A stretch of DNA of 64,000 bases, taken from contig NZ_JAQIIO010000002.1 of NCBI RefSeq assembly GCF_027891095.1, positions 186,001-250,000 of the forward strand, written 5' to 3'. The position numbers were made by a program, and so were the translations under genes. The stretch is from Aliiroseovarius salicola (lineage in GTDB: Bacteria; Pseudomonadota; Alphaproteobacteria; Rhodobacterales; Rhodobacteraceae). The notes below the pieces were generated by a model. The model had not been told where the DNA came from and made no database searches. It saw only the letters and a list, made by a program, of their open reading frames with translations. This document shows, one piece after another, positions 43,981 to 50,695 of the stretch. Position 1 is the stretch's first letter. Each line of letters starts with the position of its first letter.

Positions 43981-45150
43981 ATGTCTGAAGAAATCAAATC
44001 CACCGAACAGGACAGCGCAGGATTTGCGCCGCGCGACCACGCCGAGCTGACCGACACGCAAATCACACGTCGCTACTTTGCCAAGTTCGACGCGATCACC
44101 GGGCATCTTGCTCGTGTGGCGGGGCAGATGGAGGCTGAAGGGCGGATGGGGCGCGATGAGGTTCAGGTCTTGGCGGAATACCTCGTCAAGCTGGGCTTCA
44201 CCTTTCGGGCGCTGTCAAACAAGTATCATTTCTCGGGAGCGGCTGGTGGAGTATCAACACAGGCGCTTACCTTTGATCGGCGTGAAAGCGGGTTTCCGGT
44301 GGCGGCGGAGCTGTTGCAGATGGCGGCGGATGCGGCGCAGGCCGAGGGGCATCTGGCGGGGATGCCCAGCGTAGATAAGCTCAAATCCGAGATGGTGAGC
44401 CAGATTGTCGGGGAACTCGCCAAACCCACCAAGCTGCAATACAGCCTGTCACAAAGGCTCTACTACGAAGAATTGGTCAAAGGGCAGCTTTTCTGGCCGC
44501 AGATGCACCCCGACGTGATCTGGCGCCGGAATGACGGCGAGGGGCGCCATGTGCGGCGTCATTACCTGATGCACTGGGCAGTTTATGACAGTGAGGTGAA
44601 CCTGCCGACGATCTACCTGATGGAAGTCGAAGACACCGGCAAATACGCGCTGCCCAAGGATGACGAACGCTGGCCGCAGGTGCAGGCGCATTTGACGGCG
44701 CAGTCAATGGCGGGATTGAAGCTGGTGACGATTGCCACCGGGTTTGATCGCGATTTTGACAACCTGCACCCGAAACGCCTGCGACGGTTCCATATCGGTC
44801 CGATGTACAGCCACACGTTCACGCGCCAGACCGGCCCGTTGCGTGAGGTTCTGGAAGAGGCGAAATCCCCCCCCGGCGAGGATTGGGCGCTGGCTTGGAC
44901 ACTGGAGGAGTTGGAAAGCCGAGAAGTGAAAGAAGAACGCTCTGGCTGGTTTGGGACAGTCGAGCGCGAAGTATTTCAGCTTGATCCCTTTGCTGGGCGG
45001 GGCGCGGATCTTGGGGCGACACGAATGGAACGTTCGATCATTCTGCCCGAACGCCCGTTTCAGGTTTTGGCAGAGAAGAACCCGCCAGGCTTTCGTGATG
45101 TACGGAAATTTGTGGTTCGCCCTGGCGGGCAGGTTCTGAGTTATCGGTGA
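43981..45150 (+). CDS. Unrecognised soluble protein of unnamed operon
   Basis: A 389-residue cytosolic protein with no membrane segment. The N-terminal third (about 25-165) is helical and contains AELLQMAADAAQAEGHLAG. The centre has a conserved-looking block WRRNDGEGRHVRRHYLMHWAVYDSEVNLPTIYLMEVED and a later RRFHIGPMYSHTFTRQTGPLREVLEEA. No known catalytic motif is seen. Position between the membrane protein and the AAA ATPase genes suggests it works with them. Confidence 0.8.
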   Translation: MSEEIKSTEQDSAGFAPRDHAELTDTQITRRYFAKFDAITGHLARVAGQMEAEGRMGRDEVQVLAEYLVKLGFTFRALSNKYHFSGAAGGVSTQALTFDRRESGFPVAAELLQMAADAAQAEGHLAGMPSVDKLKSEMVSQIVGELAKPTKLQYSLSQRLYYEELVKGQLFWPQMHPDVIWRRNDGEGRHVRRHYLMHWAVYDSEVNLPTIYLMEVEDTGKYALPKDDERWPQVQAHLTAQSMAGLKLVTIATGFDRDFDNLHPKRLRRFHIGPMYSHTFTRQTGPLREVLEEAKSPPGEDWALAWTLEELESREVKEERSGWFGTVEREVFQLDPFAGRGADLGATRMERSIILPERPFQVLAEKNPPGFRDVRKFVVRPGGQVLSYR

Positions 45151-45156
45151 GGTTGC

Positions 45157-45207
45157 TGGGGGACGCTGTCCCCCAGGCCCCCTGGGATATTTATGGTCAG
45201 AAGAAGA
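45157..45207 (+). repeat. Interspersed palindromic element inside the operon (copy 14)
   Basis: A forward half unit without the GTGAGCC hairpin: GGGGGACGCTGTCCCCC, CCCCTGGGATATTT and ATGGTCAGAAGAAG. It lies in the 97-base gap between two same-strand genes of the unnamed operon, an unusual place for this family, and could reduce read-through into the AAA gene. Confidence 0.85.
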
Positions 45208-45247
45208 GCTGGGTTTTGTATCTTCTGAAAATTTGGGAGAGTGAATT

Positions 45248-47206
45248 ATGTCAATGCCAGCAGATGTGATGGAGCTTCGCGAAGAGGAAATCCGCGCGCA
45301 TTATGATGCCGCGGCGGGGTTTTTGGACGGGTTTGATCACACACCCCGTATTGCCAAACCGAAAGTCGCGACAGCTCAGCCAGAGCGGTCATCTGGTCTT
45401 GGCACGCGGCGGCGGTTTCGCTCGACCACACCCGGACTGGTGACGCGATCCACTGCGCGACCTGAAGGGGTGCATCTGGTTGAGCGGATTGAAGGGGCAG
45501 ATGGAGGGGATCCGCTGGTCTCGCCGCTTCAGGCCACGGTGTTGCACGGGCTGCGTCGTACTCTGGCGATTGCGCTGGCCATGGGGGAGGGGTTTGCCGA
45601 AGCAACCGAACTGGCGACCCTGAAACGCGCTAATCTGCAAGGCGCGTTGGCAGGCGAGAAGAAGACCTTGTTCACCGGGCTTCTCGCGGCAGAAAGCCTT
45701 GCCGTCCTGCACGTCTTTGCCAATGCGACCGCATTCCTTCTGGCCCCGCACAGCACGGAAGTGTCGGTCGAAGTGGGCACCGTGGACGAGGTGCTGACTG
45801 ACAATGCTCCTCTGGCTTTGCATGGTGCTTTGTGGGAGTTGGATCAGGATTTGGCGGCATTTGTCGATGCAGACGAAAAGCTCGTGCCGACGGTTCTCGC
45901 TTTTGCCGAACAGCTGATGGAGAAGGTGGCCCTGCGCGCGCAAAACGCGCCGCATCTGGGGGCGTTTACGGGTGCGAATTTCCGGGTTGAGGCGGATGAG
46001 CTGACGATCTCGGGCTTCACGCCGGCGCGCAGTGCCAAAGGGTCGACACTGACCATGGCGTTCAAAAAACCGAACGAGGTTGTGGGCAATCACATTGCCA
46101 AATACCAGGCGATGAAGCTCAGTAAAATGCTGATGGCTTATGACTTTGAGCGCAAGCTAAACCCCTTTGCCGAACTGGGCGGGTTCATTTTCACCTTTAT
46201 GGGCGATGGCGCACCGGGGACGGGCAAAACTACGCTGATCCAGATGATGGCGGGGTTGGTGAATGAGTATTGTCAGGTGGCGGGCTATCCGTTCCGCTAC
46301 CAGAATTTCGGTATCGATAATATCGACAGCTATCAGGGCAAATCGGGGCAGAACGCCAAGGCGTTCATCCAGAATGTGCTCGACCCGCAGGTGATCGGGT
46401 TTGGTACGATTGATGACATTGACCAGATTGCTGGCAAGCGCGGGGACCGTCAGTCTTCAGCCGGTCAGCAGGAAGTGACCGCTGTGTTCATGGAGGCCTT
46501 TGCGGGCGCGAACACTGTGGTGCGCGGTAATTGCACCTTTGGCATGTTCTCGAACTACCCCGAAAATGTAGACGACGCGCTGCGCCAGCGGGCGGGCGCG
46601 CGGTTTTTGGTGGATGGTCCGCAGACGCGGGAGGATTACATCGACATCCTCAACCTGCTCATGGGCAAGAACCACACGATCCCGCTGGGGGAGCATGAGG
46701 CGTTTGCCGCGCAGGAAATCAAACGCGCGGTGGCAGCGAGCTTTGATGGGCACAGCCGTCCGAAAGAGGCAGGGCTTCTGAATGTGTTTGACCGGGTGCA
46801 TGGCGAGATTGGCGAGCTGGATACGATTGCCAAAATGGGCACCTATTTGAAGGCCATCCAAGTGGCGGATCCGCGGTTCACTGGGCGTGCGATCAAGAAC
46901 ATCACCGACGCGGTGAAGGTGCGCGCGATGGATTTTGAACTGCCGGATGAGTGGATGGAAAACCCCGACCTGTTCCTGTTCAAATCCTACGACGAAAAGA
47001 AAGCGATGATCGCCGACCTGCGTGTGCCGATCACCGTGGAAATGGTCATTCAGGAAATTAACCGCTACGCCGACAGCGAGTTCCGCTACGCCGACAAATC
47101 GGACGAAGTGGCGATTGAAAACATGGTGCGGGACTTTGGCCGTCAGGAAGAGGCGAAGCGGCGGTATTTGGAGAATAAGAAAATTGGGGTGAGTAAAGAT
47201 GCCTAA
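45248..47206 (+). CDS. AAA-family ATPase of unnamed operon
   Basis: A 652-residue protein. Residues about 1-300 are an unrecognised N-terminal region with a disordered basic start (30-70). The AAA module follows: Walker A GDGAPGTGKTTL at 319-330, Walker B VIGFGTIDDID at 382-392 (with Asp-Asp in place of the usual Asp-Glu), sensor-1-like MFSNYPENVDDALRQRAGARF at 433-453 with Asn436 and candidate arginine fingers Arg446/Arg448, and a helical lid after 460. It is probably a hexameric remodelling ATPase. The gene start overlaps nothing; its 3' end overlaps the next gene by 8 bases. Confidence 0.88.
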   Translation: MSMPADVMELREEEIRAHYDAAAGFLDGFDHTPRIAKPKVATAQPERSSGLGTRRRFRSTTPGLVTRSTARPEGVHLVERIEGADGGDPLVSPLQATVLHGLRRTLAIALAMGEGFAEATELATLKRANLQGALAGEKKTLFTGLLAAESLAVLHVFANATAFLLAPHSTEVSVEVGTVDEVLTDNAPLALHGALWELDQDLAAFVDADEKLVPTVLAFAEQLMEKVALRAQNAPHLGAFTGANFRVEADELTISGFTPARSAKGSTLTMAFKKPNEVVGNHIAKYQAMKLSKMLMAYDFERKLNPFAELGGFIFTFMGDGAPGTGKTTLIQMMAGLVNEYCQVAGYPFRYQNFGIDNIDSYQGKSGQNAKAFIQNVLDPQVIGFGTIDDIDQIAGKRGDRQSSAGQQEVTAVFMEAFAGANTVVRGNCTFGMFSNYPENVDDALRQRAGARFLVDGPQTREDYIDILNLLMGKNHTIPLGEHEAFAAQEIKRAVAASFDGHSRPKEAGLLNVFDRVHGEIGELDTIAKMGTYLKAIQVADPRFTGRAIKNITDAVKVRAMDFELPDEWMENPDLFLFKSYDEKKAMIADLRVPITVEMVIQEINRYADSEFRYADKSDEVAIENMVRDFGRQEEAKRRYLENKKIGVSKDA

Positions 47207-48233
47207 CGCCAGAATTAGCTTTCCAACTAAGACAGATTTGGCAACCCTGTTCGAATTTGCTAGGGATTTGGATTATTACACGCAACATGATCGGTTGATC
47301 ATCGATATGCCAAATAAGGTGTTTTGTGGCCCATTTGCAATGTTGTTGTTGGGGGCTAAGATTAAGTATTTAAAAGATAAGTGTCCCAATTTGCAGGTCA
47401 TATTTAATAATTGGGATAGCCTACCATATCTTTCTCATATGGGCTTTTATGATTTATGTGGCTTCGATCATGGAAAGATGATGGGGCAAGCCTCGGGCAA
47501 CTCTCGCTATCTTCCAATTACTCAACTGGAGGAAAAAGACTTAGTCGAAAAGCCCATCGATGAGTACGAAGAAATGCAAGATCTTTTGCAGCGCTCGGTT
47601 GATCGCATCGCACTGGTTTTAGCGCACGATCAATACGAAAACCAAGATCTCTACGATGTTCTGGGATATTCTCTGCGCGAAGTTTTTAGGAATAGCTTTG
47701 AGCATGGTGACACGTCGAGTATCTATTATTGCGCTCAATATTGGCCCACGAGCAACAAAGTCGAATTTGCGGCATGTGATTTTGGGATTGGTGTCAGAAA
47801 AGGGCTTGGGCGAAATCCGAACTTTCGTTTTAAAAAAGATAAAGATGCGCTGGAGTGTGCGCTTCTTCCAAGTGTTTCGGGGCGAACACATGAGCCAAGG
47901 CGGTCTTCGAATTGGTTCAACTCTGGCTACGGGCTGTATATGACAAATCGACTTGCTCGGAATGGTGGAAACTTTGTTATTTGTAGCGGAAATAGTGCGA
48001 TCTGTATGACGCCTAAAACTAAGAGTAACTTCGTGACTTCCTTTCCAGGAACAATTCTACGAGTGAACTTAAACGTAGGTCAAATTGGGCGTGTTCAAGA
48101 TCGTCTTGCGGAGTTTCGTGAAGAAGGAAAAATGATCGCTGCCAAAATCAAAGGTTCAGGAAATCGTCCGCCTTCAGCGATGTCACTACTTCTAAGGCGT
48201 GACTATGCTCCTTCGCCTAGGAGAGGGGGATGA
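47199..48233 (+). CDS. GHKL-type ATPase with STAS-like N terminus, AT-rich
   Basis: A 344-residue protein. Residues about 1-105 resemble a STAS-like fold (DRLIIDMPNKVFCGPFAMLLLGAKIKYL). A histidine-kinase-like ATP-binding module follows: N box LREVFRNSFEHG at 159-170 (Glu161, Asn165, His169), G1 box ACDFGIGV at 192-199 (Asp194) and G2-like SGYGLYMTNRLARNGG at 242-257. There is no phospho-acceptor domain, so it is more like anti-sigma/SpoIIAB or DUF4325-associated ATPases than a sensor kinase. The coding sequence is much AT-richer than every neighbour, yet overlaps the AAA gene by 8 bases and the next gene by 4. Confidence 0.85.
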   Translation: MPNARISFPTKTDLATLFEFARDLDYYTQHDRLIIDMPNKVFCGPFAMLLLGAKIKYLKDKCPNLQVIFNNWDSLPYLSHMGFYDLCGFDHGKMMGQASGNSRYLPITQLEEKDLVEKPIDEYEEMQDLLQRSVDRIALVLAHDQYENQDLYDVLGYSLREVFRNSFEHGDTSSIYYCAQYWPTSNKVEFAACDFGIGVRKGLGRNPNFRFKKDKDALECALLPSVSGRTHEPRRSSNWFNSGYGLYMTNRLARNGGNFVICSGNSAICMTPKTKSNFVTSFPGTILRVNLNVGQIGRVQDRLAEFREEGKMIAAKIKGSGNRPPSAMSLLLRRDYAPSPRRGG

Positions 48234-49630
48234 AACGCCTCATTAAACGCGGTCTGATGTTCGGCAATCTGATTCGGGTGGACAGCCCGGCGTTGATTGC
48301 GCGCTACAACCGTGCGTTGGAGAAGCTCTCGGGGCGGACCACAACCCTCACCGAATTTCACATCGACATTTCCGGTTTCTCGCCCGAAGTGGGTGAGGAG
48401 TTTGGGGACGATGCATATCTCAACCCCGGCGGTTGCAATCGGCAGTTCATCATCCTCACTGTTGATCAGAAAAAGGCGCCGCTTTTGAATGCGTCTTTCT
48501 CCACCTCGCGCGGGATCTTGAAACAGTTCATGGCGCAGCATGAAGCGAAGCTTTTTGCGCTCACCGCCCATGATGCGGTGGCGGGCGAGTTGGAGAACTC
48601 GGTTTATGCGGTTGGCGAGATGCGGGATGTGCTGGCGATCCGCAAGATCTCGGTTGTTGCGGACACCACGCAAAGCCATGTGGCGAACGCGCGGAAACTC
48701 GCAGAGAAGATCGACCATTTCCAGACTGCTGAGGGCGCGTGGTATGACGATCAGCTCATCGACGAGATGATAGACCTCGCCCGCGAAACCGGCGACGTGA
48801 CCCGAGTGCCGGTGGATCTGGGCACGCCCACCTATGAGCAGGGCAATTTCTGGACCAGCCATTTTGGTGGTGTCTATGTGTTTCGAGATGCCGAAACGCC
48901 TGCGCTGATCACAGCGGGAGACCGCACGCAGCTCAAAGGGGCGCCGTTTGACCGGTTCTATGATCTGGATGATGTGAATGGGATCGCGTCCTTCCTGAAG
49001 AAAAACGATCTGGTGGAGCCGGTGATCAAGGCGCGCGGTGTCGATGGCGCGCGGATCCTGCGGCAGAAAATGCAGTTCATGTTGGTGGATGCCGCGACCA
49101 ATGCCGGGATGGATCTGGGTGATATGTCACACCGCACCCTGCGCCGGATTGCCAACCGGCTTGCACAATCGCGGGGCCTGCCGGAAGCGTTCCGGGGGCT
49201 TGCCGCGATGGTGCGTTGGGCGGAAGCAGGAGGCAAATGGCCGCGGATCGACAGCCGCCATCCGTCCTATTTCTACACCCTGCGCGCACGGCCAGATCAC
49301 CCGGACCGCGACCTGATCAACCAGCTTTTGTCCGAGCTTGCACCCATGGATGTGCGCCAGCTTTTCATCTGTCACAAACAGGCCTTTTATGGTGCCTATG
49401 CCACATGGCCAGACGAAAAACGCGAGTTTGTGGCAGAGTTCCTGCATCGTGATTATATGGCAAATAAGGCGGGTGCCAGGGAGCGCCTGTTTGGAGGTGA
49501 GAAAACGGCTCTGGCTGAGAGCCCCTCGGCACGCAATCCATGGAATTCGGTCAAGCAAGACCAGGAGGCGCTGCGTGAGAAGTTGATTGATGTGGTTGGT
49601 CCCTGGGGGGCGATTGGACGGAGGAGATAA
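48230..49630 (+). CDS. Unrecognised large soluble protein of unnamed operon
   Basis: A 466-residue protein with no signal peptide or membrane segment. The N-terminal 60 residues contain a basic start (MKRLIKRGLMFGNLIRVDS) and a helical stretch; the central part has DFYDLDDVNGIASFLKKNDLVEPV-like helices. The Arg-rich region HRTLRRIANRLAQSRGLPEAFRGL (about 303-326) could bind nucleic acid or acidic partners. No catalytic motif is recognised. Its ATG overlaps the GHKL gene stop (ATGA). Its own stop overlaps the next start by one base, so three genes are translationally linked. Confidence 0.82.
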   Translation: MKRLIKRGLMFGNLIRVDSPALIARYNRALEKLSGRTTTLTEFHIDISGFSPEVGEEFGDDAYLNPGGCNRQFIILTVDQKKAPLLNASFSTSRGILKQFMAQHEAKLFALTAHDAVAGELENSVYAVGEMRDVLAIRKISVVADTTQSHVANARKLAEKIDHFQTAEGAWYDDQLIDEMIDLARETGDVTRVPVDLGTPTYEQGNFWTSHFGGVYVFRDAETPALITAGDRTQLKGAPFDRFYDLDDVNGIASFLKKNDLVEPVIKARGVDGARILRQKMQFMLVDAATNAGMDLGDMSHRTLRRIANRLAQSRGLPEAFRGLAAMVRWAEAGGKWPRIDSRHPSYFYTLRARPDHPDRDLINQLLSELAPMDVRQLFICHKQAFYGAYATWPDEKREFVAEFLHRDYMANKAGARERLFGGEKTALAESPSARNPWNSVKQDQEALREKLIDVVGPWGAIGRRR

Positions 49631-49905
49631 TGGCCTTTCTGCGACTTATCATTTTTGGCTATCTCGGGCTGACGGTGCTGTATTGGATCATCAGCCTCTA
49701 TTCCCGTTCCGTGCGCCTTGAATGGCTGGAGGGTGAGTGGGCAAAGGACCATCCAGAGGACAGTGACAGCCCCGAGCGTCAGGAGTTTTTAGATGCGGGG
49801 ATGGCCGAATATCACAAAAGCCTGCGGTCCAAACTCATCTGGCTTGTTTATATCATTCCGACCATTGTGGTCATTGTCGCACTGTTGGTGCGTAACACGA
49901 ACTGA
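49630..49905 (+). CDS. Small two-span membrane protein of unnamed operon (second)
   Basis: A 91-residue protein with two hydrophobic segments, FLRLIIFGYLGLTVLYWIISLYS (3-25) and KLIWLVYIIPTIVVIVALLV (68-87), separated by an acidic loop (WLEGEWAKDHPEDSDSPERQEF). Both ends should lie on the same side of the membrane. The family is not recognised. The start overlaps the preceding stop by one base and the following gene starts 8 bases after its stop, so it is fully embedded in the operon. Confidence 0.82.
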   Translation: MAFLRLIIFGYLGLTVLYWIISLYSRSVRLEWLEGEWAKDHPEDSDSPERQEFLDAGMAEYHKSLRSKLIWLVYIIPTIVVIVALLVRNTN

Positions 49906-49913
49906 GGTTTTCG

Positions 49914-50582
49914 ATGCAAACCGTAAAACGAACTCTCAAAATCATTCTGGTGATCCTGTTGGGGCTATGGGCTCATTATACCCTGCCGCAGCATGATATT
50001 GTGCGGGTGGTGAATACCTATCAGGAACGGCAGGATCTGGATGATTGGACCCGAATTTTCTGGGCGAGCCCGGATGACCAATCTACCGGGCTGGTGAACC
50101 GAGATGTTCAGTTCATTCAGACTGTAAGGAAGAAAACTTTCCTTCTGGGATTCTGGCGGCGTGATGCCGAGGCGGCCATGGTGTATCGCAACGAGGACAC
50201 CGGTTGGTCCTGGCCTCCATATCTGAAGTTTGACACAGCGACGTTGCAAACAGAAGTGGACGATCTGCGTTCAACACCAGAAAATCCGAAATGGGCGGTG
50301 ATTACGCATTACGGCTGGCGAAATGAGCTTTTCTCAGCCTTTCCCAATGCGGTGAAAATCCGGGCGGTCAGTGGGCCGGATGTGACAATCATTCCCTGGT
50401 TCAACATCTTCTTTTTTACGTTCTTGATTGCTGCCTGGTTGTTCCTGCGTGCGCTCTGGCGGCAGTTTCGTCAGCGGTCGATTGACCCGGCGCTGGAAGA
50501 TGTGACCGAGACCTGGGACCTGATCGATGACAAGGCGGATGAGGCCAAGGGGTGGTTCCGCGGCTGGTTCAAGCGCAAGTAA
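49914..50582 (+). CDS. DUF1523-family membrane protein
   Basis: A 222-residue protein with an N-terminal membrane anchor (KIILVILLGLWAHYTLP, 8-24) and a second hydrophobic segment (IIPWFNIFFFTFLIAAWLFL, about 155-175). The LPQHDIVRVVNT start of the periplasmic part and RDVQFIQTV are typical of DUF1523 proteins, which are found mainly in Rhodobacterales. The C terminus is charged (DLIDDKADEAKGWFRGWFKRK). It is the last gene of the operon and is followed by a strong terminator. The function of DUF1523 is unknown. Confidence 0.85.
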   Translation: MQTVKRTLKIILVILLGLWAHYTLPQHDIVRVVNTYQERQDLDDWTRIFWASPDDQSTGLVNRDVQFIQTVRKKTFLLGFWRRDAEAAMVYRNEDTGWSWPPYLKFDTATLQTEVDDLRSTPENPKWAVITHYGWRNELFSAFPNAVKIRAVSGPDVTIIPWFNIFFFTFLIAAWLFLRALWRQFRQRSIDPALEDVTETWDLIDDKADEAKGWFRGWFKRK

Positions 50583-50602
50583 GTCGATCTTATGAGGTTA
50601 AG

Positions 50603-50632
50603 AAAGCCCCGCAATTGCGGGGCTTTTTGTTT
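50603..50632 (+). terminator. Bidirectional Rho-independent terminator
   Basis: Near-perfect stem AAAGCCCCGCA / TGCGGGGCTTT at 50603-50613 and 50616-50626, with a T run on the plus side and a shorter one on the minus side. It ends the eight-gene operon and probably also the deoC-ALDH operon that converges on it. Confidence 0.95.
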
Positions 50633-50634
50633 TC

Positions 50635-50668
50635 TTGCCTTCGGCGAGGATATTTTTGGTCAGAAGAA
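50635..50668 (+). repeat. Interspersed palindromic element, short fragment (copy 15)
   Basis: CTTGCCTTCGGCGAGGATATTTTTGGTCAGAAGA: only the GCC/GGC step, the GGATATTT core and the GTCAGAA end remain. It sits beside the bidirectional terminator. Confidence 0.7.
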
Positions 50669-50695
50669 ACTGGGAGTGCGTAGCCCCTTTCCCTG

